Source of the DNA: Thamnaconus septentrionalis | Taxonomy: Eukaryota > Chordata > Actinopteri > Tetraodontiformes > Monacanthidae | Direction of reading: 5' to 3' | Length of the DNA: 64,000 bases | NCBI GenBank assembly: GCA_009823395.1 | Contig: CM020509.1 | Span: 9,084,001-9,148,000 of the forward strand | Shown here: in pieces, positions 12,870 through 26,000 of the stretch | How positions within the stretch are numbered: position 1 is the stretch's first letter | How the letters are laid out: the number at the start of each line of letters is the position of its first letter | Made by a program: the position numbers and the translations under genes | Notes under the pieces: model-generated | What the model saw: the letters and a program-made list of their open reading frames with translations, nothing else | Told to the model about the DNA's origin: nothing | Databases searched by the model: none

Positions 12870-13348
12870 ATTACGCATGTCGTCATACACCCTGCTGTAC
12901 ATTCGTGAGACGAAAAAGAAGAGGAGGGAGGAGGGACGTCTTCCGTGTGGCAAAGCAAACTCTCCCCTTGAGCAAGCGGGCTAACCCGAAACTACCAGGC
13001 ATGTAGCCTGACCGCATCGCTTACTGGACCTTAGAAGAAGCCGGATAACTCAGGGTTTGGGGGCGCAATGGGACACCCTCACTCGGATATGTCTCCTCCT
13101 CGGTTTTGCTGAATATTTGTGACTGTCACTCAACGGCGGCAGTTGGATCATCATCATCAACAACAACAACATCAACATCTGGCTAAGAAGCTAGTAGCGT
13201 TAGCCTTAACGCGCCGAACAGCTGTCACCCCGGAAGGCCGTCGCGCCGGGGTGGGGATTTAACTTTCTCTGCTCGTGTTGCGGGAGTTGGAACCTGTCGA
13301 AAGTGGCGGGCCAGTGCTAAACCGCTTTTTAAGTCGTCATTGGTAAGA
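12870..13348 (+). promoter_or_regulatory. TATA-less, CpG-rich ocrl promoter and 5' UTR
   Basis: Base composition changes sharply from AT-rich to GC-rich with frequent CpG (GGCCGTCGCGCCGGGG near 13235) directly before the ocrl start codon. There is no TATA box, as expected for a broadly expressed housekeeping gene. The transcription start is not determinable from sequence. A short upstream reading frame lies within it (13068-13112). Confidence 0.65.
13068..13112 (+). other. Upstream ORF (14 codons) in the ocrl leader
   Basis: ATG with G at -3 and G at +4, a good initiation context, followed by 13 further codons and TGA. It ends 236 nt before the ocrl start codon. If the transcript begins upstream of 13068, this frame could reduce translation or be bypassed by reinitiation. 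No peptide function is suggested. Confidence 0.4.
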
Positions 13349-16300
13349 ATGGATAGTTCTATGGCCGTAAGTGGCGAGGAGTGCTTGGCAATATCCTTTG
13401 TTGAATTGAATTACCACAGTCTGACGGCGATGACTTGAGCTTGCGGTAGCTCGCTGCAGCTGGCTAGCTTGCTCCACTGAAACTATTCTGTCTGGGAACG
13501 TCGGTTCGGGTTTGCAAACGGGCTTACATTTAAAGACATTTGGAGGCTATAGTGGGGTTGTCAAGAACTATATTCTCAAGACGGTCTTTCAAAACATGTT
13601 AGTTTTTTTTTTTTTTTTTTGTATTTCATTCAAGCTAACATTATAATTTGCGTCATTCAGTCTTAACCTGTCTGTAAAACTCCCTTCACTTGAAGACTTC
13701 TCTGCTTTAATGTGCGCTATTAACGTGCTATGTTACAATTTGCATCCCTCTTCCAAAAATAAGCATGGCTCTTTTAATACAACTTTCAATACAAGCACAC
13801 ATACATTATTTCTCACAAGCTTGTATTGAAAGCAAGGCACTATCCTGCTGCTGCCGTTGCTGCTGCCGCTACTAATAATAACAACAGCAAGTTCTTGTGA
13901 TGTCCGCGCGTTTAAGTTCTTGTGATGTCCTCCACGGTCAGAAAAAAGAAAAAAATTCCTTGATTGTCATGCTCACACTGTCAGAGGGCAGGAGCTGGTG
14001 GGTGCCCAGAAGCAGTCCAGACTGCTCTCACTAATTGAGCGCAGTGGAGAGTTTATGTAAGTATCAGAACACCTGATGACTGGAATATCTCTGCTTCTTG
14101 TTAGACAGCGGATGAACAAAGAAAGCCAAATCATGTTTTGTTACAAAGCAGCGCTCGGATTGTTAAATGCAATGCAATCAAATGTGATGGTTGATGCCTA
14201 AAAGTTGACAATTGCTTTTGGCGTATTGTTAAATATGGCTTTTAGCACGTCAACAACCCATGAATCATTGTGGTCAAAAAGGTTTTTTAAGAGGCTTGGA
14301 GCACAAAGGTGTAATAAAGAGAGAGTGATTCTTCCTTCCAAGAGAGTGCAATCTCTGGATTTTATTTACAGGATTCTTAACTCCTGAAAGCTCCAGTATT
14401 TGTTTAAATGAAACGGCATCCTGTCGTAGATCACAGTGGGTGCTTGTTTTGCCTGTGTTTGTTGCACGTTGTTGGTTTGCGGGCAAGAGGAAAATCACAC
14501 CTATCAGCTGTGAGCTTATACGGCGTTATCCAGAATTCCTTCACTTGGGTCGGCGGCGTAATGAGACTCACATGGGCAGAAAAGCTCCTCTCTCAGCTGA
14601 CTGCACAATGCACACATAGCTTGCTTCTGACAGGAGAAAGGGGAGAGGGAAGAGTTGCAAAACGTAGGTGCTGCTGTCAGGGTTTTACTAAACATTGGGC
14701 ACATTTTGGAATTGACCTTGAATTTGTACAGTTCCAGCTGGTGTAAGAAAGATGTGAAGTGCAGTCTCAAGGAGTCACAGCAAATTGTGAAATTTCCAAT
14801 CTGTTTTATTTCGACCACTTTTTTTTTTTTTTTTTTTTTTTTAAATGTGTTTAACACCTTTTGTTTTTGCAGAACTCACAGTTTGTGTAACGCTTGGCTA
14901 ATAATGCATCAAAAAAGTTATCTGCTATATTCAAATGACATGAAGTGTAATATTAGGCCTCAGCAGGTGACAGGAACATGTTTATACCGGGAATGGACAC
15001 TGCACTGCTGATCACAGTGTCATGTCGACATCAGCATGGCAGTGATCAAGCCATCGTCTCATCTCGTGAGAAGCGTTTTGCTGTTGTTGAGTGCCGTGCT
15101 GCTTTTGAGATCGGTTGAACCGTTGCTGATTCAGGACCCTTCAAGTGCCTGTGATAAACTGCCCAGCAGCGCTGAATCATTTTCCACTCTTCGGCTTGTT
15201 ATCAGTCTCAGTGTGAAGTGAAGGGGAAACGCAGGCAGTGCCCAGCATGCAGCTTTGACCTTGGAAGTTAGTCATCCATTGTTAGAAGGGGAAAAAATGG
15301 CCTGGCTAAATACTAAAAACTTCAGATGTGCAGTTAGTTGGAATCGATGTGAAAACTTAGTTGTAGAGCTTGTGCTCTGACCTGCTACAGTAGTTATTTT
15401 GTGGAGATTGTTTGTACATTGTTTCTTTGTCCTTGGGGCTCCATTAAACTGTATCTGCATTGCAAATGAGACTGACCGCACTTTGCATTCAGTTCCTAGC
15501 GCTGCATATAACTCCCGCGATGCATCTGAAATGTTCTTTTGCTCATGTTTTTGTCCCGTGTGCCCTGCATGAAACCATTTTAATCCTTGAAGCACGGCTG
15601 TATGAATGCTGAGAATGTGTTTTTGCTGCAGAAAATTTTTGTGAAGTTTCTGTGTTGCCCTGAACACCGACAATTAAACTCGGTGTGAATCTTTGCTTGT
15701 CCCAAACAGACTGTGTGTTCTGGCCACCCCTGATGCTGTCGTGTCTTCTCCTGTGGCTCAGCTGTCCATACCCATCAACAGAAATTTTGAAATTTTGCGA
15801 GGTATGTAACCGTTTTTAATAATCAAGTTTTATCCAGACACAGTCAACAGCTCCAGACTATTGCAGCTGCTAGATGCGGCATATTTTTAAGTTCGCTGTC
15901 GCTGTTTCCTCAAAATGATAACTCTGTGTTGTATGGTTTATTTCACACCTAACGGAGAAATGCTGTGAAGCTCATCCTGTTGCCCAGACAAAATAGGACC
16001 TGTTGGCGACAGAAATACGACACTTTACTCGGTTGGCAAGCACAACATGGTGTCAAACCTCATTAAAAAGTTGAGGAAAAACCTGTGGTTGTGCAGGATA
16101 GCCAAAGGAAAATAAAACACCTGAATAGCAGAAGATGTATAGATCATGTATAGATTTTATTTATATTACACAGACACAAGCATGCAAGGTGATTTGCTTC
16201 ATTGGTTTAATGCTTTCCTTTCAGAAGCTGAAGAGGCCCTCCTCATTAACTTCTCAGCAGATTGTAAGTAGCTTTGGCATCTCCTATTCTCTTATTTTGT

Positions 16301-16972
16301 TTGCGTGCAGATTGAAAGAAAATGTGTTGTTTGCACTTTTCGACTACGCCAGAGGGACAGAGTCTTATTGTGGGAACAAAAGCAGTCTTGCTACTTGGCC
16401 CCTATCAGCTATACTACATTTCTAAGGCATGCCTTAGGCTAAACGCAGAGCGCCCTTATTTGGCAGCTGATGCTGATCATGAGTTCCCATGGCTCTCCAC
16501 AAGAATGTCAAATTGTGTCAGTGTTATATTGCTAGGCTTTGTGTTTGTAGATGTGAGTTTGTAAAAAGTCCAAAGTCATCCTGATTCTCTCTCTTTGTGT
16601 GTCCGTCTGTGTGTGCCCGTGTGTGTGTGTGCATGCTTTTCCCTCTTAAGCCTGCGTTCGCTTGAGAATCAAAGGAGAAAAAGCTCCCGAGCTGGTGTTG
16701 GAACTGCAGGATGACGATCGCACTCAGACTTTCCTTACCCAAGTGAACAGCGTTCAGGATCAAGGTAAGATTCTATCATCTATCTGGGCAGTGGCTGCTT
16801 AAATATTTAGTGACTCACTTAAGGTTTATCCACACGCGCCCGGATTGGATTGCTTACTTCCTGTCCATTTATTCTTGTGTTTGAAAAGTGATCTCCTAAA
16901 GAACTTCCATCATTTTGCTTCCATGTTATGTAATGAAATGTAGTCTGTGTGTTTTTCTAAGTAATACAAGAA

Positions 16973-17013
<41 letters not shown>

Positions 17014-20000
17014 GCATATTAGCATATTATTACACACTCTACTGGTATCCTAACAGAATACAGGAACATTTAATATCTATCTTTTTTTATAGCCTTTACA
17101 GCAGAACTGTCTGACTGGTCTATCTTGTAGTCATAAGTAGAAGTGCAGGAAACGTGTCAGCTTGACTCTTGAAAGATGGTAGTATCTACTTCCTTTTGTT
17201 GCGACAGCTCATTCCAGTCTCTTCATATTTCCTGTGGAAAGGGTCAGAGAGAAGGCCTGAATGGGCATAAACCTCCCCAATCCCTTAAAGTGAGATGTGG
17301 AGAGGCTTTTTTTTTTAACCACATCTTTAACAATAAACTTAATTGTTTGCAGTCCATTCAAAACGTGCACAACCCAAAGCAATGGAGCCCATCTCACCAG
17401 CAGCCTTCAGAGGTCCGGTCCCCATCCCCCCTCAGCGAGCAAACAGGAACACTAACGCCGTTAATTCTGGAGTCAACCCGGCCAAAACTGCCAGCCCTCT
17501 GCTTCCGAACTTCAACAACAGTATGTCATCAAACCACAGTTTCACAGGTACCTTGTGGATACTGTTTGGGACACCACACTGTACTGTACTAATCAGCACA
17601 GCAAGGCTTTGACTGAATTGTCTGATGTTTTTTTTTTTCTCTCTGCCTTTCAACCGTCATCCTCTAAAGATTCAGCCCAAACACTTGCCTCAGACTTTGG
17701 CTTTGAGGACAACTTCAACCACACTCTCAAAGTGGAGGAGAAGAAGAATCATCAGAATCGGATAGTGGCCTCCAGGGAGCCTCCTCCTGTCCCTCCTCTG
17801 CCTCCTCGCAAAGCCTCCTATATTTCATCCAATCCTCAACCTCCTCCTCCACCGATCCCCAAAGAGAGGGTTGTGTCCTTACCGGCCTACTCTGTCACAT
17901 CCAGCTCCAAACCTGAGTAAGTTCACATTTTAGCACAGATATTCCCCCCCAAAAAAAATCAGGAAAAAAATTCATATGAATTACTTCTTGTGCCATTGAT
18001 GTAGATGGTGTTAGATAACAAGTCCTTTCCATTGCAGTAGTTTCGTGTCGGGGTTTGGCGGCGTGGACAGGCCGCCGTCTTGGTGCGAAAGCCCCACTTC
18101 CAAAACCATGAGACAGGCGATGTTCTCCAGCCAGGCGGGACAAAGAGAATACCTCATCAAGCACCGCCTGGGAAAGAAGGAGAACGAATATGTGGACATT
18201 GAGACTTTTAAGTAGGGAGAAGTTTTCTTTCCAACTTTTCTTGACACGTCAACAGATTTGAACAGTTTCAAACTAATGCTGTGTTTTTTTCATTTGTTGT
18301 GTAGGTTTTTCACTGGCACATGGAATGTGAATGGCCAGTCTCCAGACAGCCAACTGACGCCGTGGCTCTGCTCTGACGTGGAGCCTCCAGACCTTTATGC
18401 CATCGGGTCAGTTTGACTCTGTTGTGCTTCTCTTTCTTTACTTATTTACGCTCCTCTTGCTTTCACAGTGACTGTCTAACACGGTGTTGCTTGTTGATGT
18501 AACTCTAGTTTTCAAGAACTGGACCTGAGCACTGAAGCGTTCTTCTACATGGACTCGTCCAAGGAGCAGCTGTGGGTGGAGGCTGTGGAGAAGAGCCTCC
18601 ACCAAAAAGCCAAATACAAGAGGGTGAGTTTGCAGAGAAAACCTCTTCACAGGGCTCTGATCAAAATGGCTTCAAACACTGATTCTGTATTTTTCCTTTT
18701 TCTTCATTTTCATGGCTAGAGCATCGCAAACAACCTGAATGTTAATATGTTCATACTTTGGTGCTTACCTATTTTTTTTCATTTTTTCTGTTCTCAGGTT
18801 CGCATCATTCGGCTCGTTGGCATGATGCTGGTGGTCTATGTCAAAAAGTCTCTGAAGAATTTCATCAAAGAAGTGGCTGCAGAACATGTGGGAACTGGCA
18901 TCATGGGAAAAATGGTTTGTATCATCTTGCTTTTTAACCTCTTCCATTACGGGAAAAGGAGAAAGAAAACCACAGAGATTGCAGATAGAGAGCTATTCCT
19001 GGGTCACATGGGAAGGTGGTTGCCTAGAGAGCACTTTTAGCAAAATGAACAGTCTGCAGAGATGTCTCATGGGGTGTGTTACTTTTTTGTGTTTTTCTAT
19101 TCAGTCAAAATAGCTCTCGGCTTTGACTCAGGGCATTCGTTTTTCAATGTGATTGTTGTCCTTGTTTTGGTATTTACTCACAGCAATAGCATCCTTGAAT
19201 TTTAATTTGGATTTTTTTTCTTTCAGGGGAACAAAGGAGGAGTTGCAGTGAGGTTCGTTTTCCACAACACCAGTTTCTGCATCGTCAACTCTCACCTGGC
19301 CGCGCACGTCGAAGACTTTGAGCGCCGCAACCAGGACTATAAGGACATATGTGCCCGCATGACCTTCCACCTACTGGACCACCCTCCACTCAGTATTGTC
19401 AAGCACGAGTGAGTAGCTCAGTCCTTTGTGGAGATAAATCTACTAAAATTCAAATAACTTGTGTTTGAGATTTGCTATTAATGAGCACTATTCACATCAA
19501 GGGCAGGTCCAAGATGTGAATTTGCTTTTGTGATGTTACTTTAAGAATATATAAAATGCCTGGCTAAATACGTGATGTGCAGTCTCTCCTCGTGCGGTAA
19601 TTCTTTTGTCTCAGCATGTCGTCTTGCTGTGTTTCAGTGTTGTCATCTGGCTCGGGGATTTGAACTATCGACTGTTCATGTACGATGCTGCTGAGGTGAA
19701 ACAGCACATTGCCCGGCAGGAGCTAAAAAAACTTCAGGAGGTTGATCAGGTACGAGACGCCAAACTGTTTGATGCCAATGAACTATTGGTCGCCAACCCG
19801 AACAACTTTTTTTGGAGGCAACCTTACAGATGAAGTATTTTCTTCTTTTTAGTCTTTCACTTCCACATAAGCACTAACTCTCACTTTTCTGCTTCATTAA
19901 ATATGCCTGCTGCGTTTTTTTGTACTTTTTGTAAATTTTCATAACAGCGTCTTCACACACTCTCTGTTAATTCTGTCTAAGCTCTTTGAAAAAACAAATA

Positions 20001-23000
20001 ATAAAATGTTGCCACTTGTCATTTCTTAGCTAAACATCCAGAGGCAGACAAACAAAGCCTTCGCAGACTTCATGGAGGGAGAGATCACCTTTGATCCCAC
20101 GTACAAGTATGACCCCAAAACAGACCGATGGGATTCAAGGTAAAAATGTTACATACATTTTTCCATGATAAACAATATTTCCACGATAGTCATGACTGGA
20201 GCCATTATCATCATAGAAACTTGAAACTGTATGAACTCCCCCATTGAATTCCTTAAAATCTGCAAACCTTAATTTGTAGCTCATTGTTCGCATTAAAAGT
20301 CGGAAGTGTGAAAATTCCAGCTGTTAAAATTCTCAGCTTCTTTGCAGCAACACTTCTGAGTTCCAGTTCGGCTTTTGCAGCAGCGGAAACCTTCCGCAGC
20401 CTCGTCATTAGCCTCCACCAACTCCTACAGTCAGCACAGCTGTGTTAATGTGTGACGGGTGTCTCAGTTGCCCTGCGAAAATTTTTCTCATTTCTGCAGT
20501 GGGAAGTGCCGCGTGCCTGCCTGGTGTGATAGAATCCTTTGGAGAGGAAATAATGTCAACCAGCTCAAATACAGGAGTCACATGGAGCTGCAGACCAGCG
20601 ACCACAAGCCTGTCAGCTCCCTCTTCACTGTTGGGGTATAAATGAGTTAACGGTTTTATCAAAATAGTTTCATCAAGGTTGATGCGTTTTATTTCCTCAG
20701 ATTCCTGCTTTATTATCGAAAAGCATTGGTTAATAGAAAGTTTATGGTTGCTGAACAGGTCAAGGTGGTCAATGCGGAGCGCCACAAAAGGGTGTTTGAG
20801 GATATAGTTCGTGCCATGGACAGGATGGAGAACGATTTCCTTCCATCTGTGTCTTTGAGCAGACGAGAGGTGCGGCCTTTTAACACGCACTCCAACGGAA
20901 TGGCTGCCACAATATTCTCCACATCGACTTTTAACTTTTCTCTTGTTTTTCTGTCCGACAGTTTGCGTTTGAGAATGTGAAATTCCGGCAGCTCCAGAAG
21001 GAACGCTTCCTGATCAAAAATGACGGACAGGTCCCTTGTCACTTTGCCTTCATCCCCAAGCTGAACGACGTGCATTACTGCAAGTCTTGGCTCCGTGCCG
21101 AGCCAAGCGATGGATTCTTAGAACCAAGTGAGTCCCTTTATATTTGATGATCCTGGCGAGACACATCTTTAAAAAAAAACTTCTAGTCTTAACTATACTG
21201 TAGAATAGAATAAAAGAGCCAGTAACACCACAGTTTCTCTCTGGAGTCTCTCAGAAAGTTTCCCTGAAAGTTGCCTCTTTGGTCCCAAACAGATGAAACA
21301 CTGGAGATTTATCTGGAGGTGTACGTGAGTAAGGACTCGGTCACGCTGTTGAACTCTGGAGAGGACTCCATAGAAGACATCTTGGTGCTGCATCTGGACC
21401 GTGGCAAGGACTACTTCATCACCATCTCCGGAAACTACCTGCCCAGCTGCTTTGGCACGTCACTGGACACCCTGTGCCGCATGAAGAAGCCCATCAGAGA
21501 GATCCCCATTACCAAACTCATCGACTTGGTGAGAGAGCTTGAGAAAGCATGGCGCAGTGACAGGAGCAGTCAGCCTATTTTCCAGAGATTAGTCTCCCCT
21601 GAGAAACGTAAACCTGCTGATCTCTGGTAATCACATCTCTGCCTTTATTCTCCACAACTAAACTGGCACACGTGAGCTTGTTTACTCACAGTGAGGATGC
21701 ATTCAAACGAGTCTATTTTTGGCCAAGCAGGCCAAAAAGAACAGGGAAGTAATAGAATATAATGGAAGGAGCTCCGAAATAAAGCAGGAACTGACTTGGG
21801 TCAGGACCATATTAGGCACTGACATAAATAGACGTCTTCAGTTTTAACACGTTCACCACTCGCTGTTTCCATCTGGCTATTTTTGACTTGCTCTTGTTCT
21901 GTCTTAGCTGTGGATGTAGTCCTCTCAGAAATCAGTTGTCTTGTAAATTTTCCCTAATTTAAGCTACCACATTTTCCCACTGGCCTCTTGTTCTAGATGG
22001 TGACTGTTTACGCTGCTTCTCTATTTCTGTGTTGATGCCACCACCTCTGTCCACTGTCTTCTTTTGTTTCCCTCCATCGCTTCTCCTTGCCTTGATCATT
22101 CCTTTCCAACTCTTCACTGTGGTTGCGGGCTGACTCCTTGCTCAGGGAGAGGACAGCTTCATGGAAAAGGTAAAAGATTCACAGCGATACTGACCAGCAG
22201 TTGGTTAAATAAGAGTCAATATTCCTTCAGCTTTATGACCCTTGATTTTCCGCGCCCTTCAGTATTGCTCGCTTCTTTCATGTTAGGTTACTTGATCAGT
22301 CAAAGTGACTGTGGAAAGGCAGTTTTTTCTGAGTTAAATGCCTCTTAGCTGTAGCTCATTATATGGAGAAAAGACTCTGAAGTGACACCATGATATAACA
22401 TATTTAATATCATCATATAACTGTTTTAAACTGCAACATTTGCTGTTCCTTTGTTTTGATCTTGCCCGTTATTATGCAGTGACGTACTGGTGCTTTTAAC
22501 AACTTAGATTTTGTTAGAAAAAGATATACATATATATTTATATATCATAACAAAGTCGTAGACCGCTAACGGTTGATGTTGGAGGTTGGAGAACTTACAC
22601 CAGTCTGCTCATAAACTGAGTTTATCAGTCTCCCGGTTTATTACAAGCAACGCAAACAGTGTGAGGGTACTGATAAGGTCACTATGGTGACACTATGGTG
22701 TCGATGTTTTATTTCCCCAGCATGTAACCTCACCGCACATGAGATCATATACCTGATGAAAGCTAACTCCTGGAAGTGTGAGAGCATTTGCCTAAGCTCA
22801 AGCAAGTGCCTTAAACCAAGTGTTTTGGACTTAGCTTTTGCTCAAATCTACATCGGAATCAGAATCAGAATACTTTATTAATCCCGAGGGAAATTGCGTG
22901 TTCGTAACAGAGCTCCATTCAACCTCAAGACTGCACATAGTGCAAAAAACTAGAAGCATGCAAAAAAAAAAAAGAAAAGGCTACGTACATGGCTAGGTCA

Positions 23001-26000
23001 AATTTAGCAGTGTGAAAAATAATCAGTCGACTGTAAAATAGGTTGATGTGAATGATTATGGTTAACAGTGGTTTCACAGTGAGGAGTTTTACATCAACCT
23101 AAAGCTCAAGGTAGGACCTGTTGCCTTGTCATGCTTTGCTTATGTTGAGGTTTGTGGTGTAAACTCACCATGCATGAAACGTTTTCCAGAGAAACCTGTT
23201 AGTGCTGCAATTCAGCTCAATGCTGCAGCTCATAGCCTCACTTTCCCCTACATTCATCTGTGCGGGCTTATTAGCAGTGGTTATTTTTGGACATCTCATG
23301 TGACTCTAGATTTATTTGCAGAGACAAAATTATGTGACAGCCAAGTCTTTCTTCTTTAGGTTGTCACAACCCAGAGATAATCCTGCCTTCAAGCCCTTCA
23401 CTTCTGCTGTGTTAATAGATGAGATGTCTAATCGTTCTTGTGCATCATGTTTATGGGGGAAGGACAAGAAAAATTAAAACTGTAGGTCGGAAAATAATCT
23501 AGCACCTGGGCTCCAGTGTGTCAGTGTAAAACTCCCAATGCATTTAATGTCATCAGGAAAAGACAAAGGTGAACTTTCTGATGGTGGATGGATCAGACAA
23601 CGAGGACAAGCCTCTGAAGATCCCCAAGGAGGTGTGGATCCTTGTCAATCACCTCTTCACCAAATCCTGTGATCAGGTAGGAGAGTTTGAACCAGCAAAT
23701 TCTCGTCGTAAAAGTTTGATTTTAAAGCATGTATTATTATAATTAGACATGTATTTTCTTTTTATCTCCTGTGTCTCCAGGAGGACTTGTTCCAGACGCC
23801 AGGACTGCAGGAGGAGCTGCAAACATCATCGACTGTCTGGACACCAGCATCCCAGACACACTTGGTATCCTTGTTCATGAAGCCCTGGACATGGGCCACT
23901 GAAGGAGTCTCACTTGTAATGTCGACATGTTTAAAACATAGTTGGTGCTCTTCCCTAACGTGCTCCCTGCAGCTGGTTGCAACCACTCTGTCGCCGAGGT
24001 GCTGCTGATCTTCCTGGAGGCCCTGCCTGAGCCTGTCCTCTGCTACGAGCGCTGTTGAACTCTGGAGAGGACTCCATAGAAGACATCTTGGTGCTGCATC
24101 TGGACCGCAGGCAAGGACTACTTCATCACCATCTCCGGAAACTACCTGCCCAGCTGCTTTGGCACGCCACTGGACACCCCAGCCGCATGAAGAAGCCCAT
24201 CAGAGAGATCCCCATTACCAAACTCATCGACTTGGTGAGAGAGAGCTTGAGAAAGCATGGCGCAGTGACAGGAGCAGTCAGCCTATTTTCCAGAGATTAG
24301 TCTCCCTGAGAAACGTAAACCTGCTGATCTCTGGTAATCACATCTCTGCCTTTATTCTCCACAACTAAACTGGCACACGTGAGCTTGTTTACTCACAGTG
24401 AGGATGCATTCAACGAGTCTATTTTTGGCCAAGCAGGCCAAAAAGAACAGGAAGTAATAGAATATAATGGAAGGAGCTCCGAAATAAAGCAGGAACTGAC
24501 TTGGGTCAGGACCATATTAGGCACTGACATAAATAGACGTCTTCAGTTTTAACACGTTCACCACTCGCTGTTTCCATCTGGCTATTTTTGACTTGCTCTT
24601 GTTCTGTCTTAGCTGTGGATGTAGTGCTCTCAGAAATCAGTTGTCTTGTAAATTTTCCCTAATTTAAGCTACCACATTTTCCCACTGGCCTCTTGTTCTA
24701 GATGGTGACTGTTTACGCTGCTTCTCTATTTCTGTGTTGATGCCACCACCTCTGTCCACTGTCTTCTTTTGTTTCCTCCATCGCTTCTCCTTGCCTTGAT
24801 CATTCCTTTCCAACTCTTCACTGTGGTTGCGGGCTGACTCCTTGCTCAGGAGAGGACAGCTTCATGGAAAAGGTAAAAGATTCACAGCGATACTGACCAG
24901 CAGTTGGTTAAATAAGAGTCAATATTCCTTCAGCTTTATGACCCTTGATTTTCCGCGCCCTTCAGTATTGCTCGCTTCTTTCATGTTAGGTTACTTGATC
25001 AGTCAAAGTGACTGTGGAAAGGCAGTTTTTTCTGAGTTAAATGCCTCTTAGCTGTAGCTCATTATATGGAGAAGAGACTCTGAAGTGACACCATGATATA
25101 ACATATTTAATATCATCATATAACTGTTTTAAACTGCAACATTTGCTGTTCCTTTGTTTTGATCTTGCCCGTTATTATGCAGTGACGCACTGGTGCTTTT
25201 AACAACTTAGATTTTGTTAGAAAAGATATACATATATATTTATATATCATAACAAAGTCGTAGACCGCTAACGGTTGATGTTGGAGGTTGGAGAACTTAC
25301 ACCAGTCTGCTCATAAACTGAGTTTATCAGTCTCCCGGTTTATTACAAGCAACGCAAACAGTGTGAGGGTACTGATAAGGTCACTATGGTGACACTATGG
25401 TGTCGATGTTTTATTTCCCCAGCATGTAACCTCACCGCACATGAGATCATATACCTGATGAAAGCTAACTCCTGGAAGTGTGAGAGCATTTGCCTAAGCT
25501 CAAGCAAGTGCCTTAAACCAAGTGTTTTGGACTTAGCTTTTGCTCAAATCTACATCGGAATCAGAATCAGAATACTTTATTAATCCCGAGGGAAATTGCG
25601 TGTTCGTAACAGAGCTCCATTCAACCCTCAAGACTGCACATAGTGCAAAAAAACTAGAAGCATGCAAAAAAATAAAAAGAAAAGGCTACGTACATGGCTA
25701 GGTCAAATTTAGCAGTGTGAAAAATAATCAGTCGACTGTAAAATAGGTTGATGTGAATGATTATGGTTAACAGTGGTTTCACAGTGAGGAGTTTTACATC
25801 AACCTAAAGCTCAAGGTAGGACCTGTTGCCTTGTCATGCTTTGCTTATGTTGAGGTTTGTGGTGTAAACTCACCATGCATGAAACGTTTTCCAGAGAAAC
25901 CTGTTAGTGCTGCAATTCAGCTCAATGCTGCAGCTCATAGCCTCACTTTCCCCTACATTCATCTGTGCGGGCTTATTAGCAGTGGTTATTTTTGGACATC

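Larger units (their letters stand above)
21345..24050 (+). repeat. Tandem duplication in ocrl, upstream copy
   Basis: About 2.71 kb is repeated directly downstream with near identity. This copy runs from the middle of coding exon 18 (GCTGTTGAACTCTGGAG) to the middle of coding exon 22 (TGCTACGAGC). It holds an intact microexon (22146-22169) and an intact exon 20 (23557-23676). Exon 21 (23781-23864) is 84 nt instead of 85, because one A is missing from an A run, so it is frameshifted. Exon 22 (23973-24050) is cut by the breakpoint. Confidence 0.95.

Noticed and set aside
23781..24234. Fusion exon joining truncated exon 22 to truncated exon 18 of ocrl as a new coding exon
   Set aside because: The fused stretch runs out of frame, and the preceding exon 21 copy is already frameshifted; it is a by-product of the duplication.
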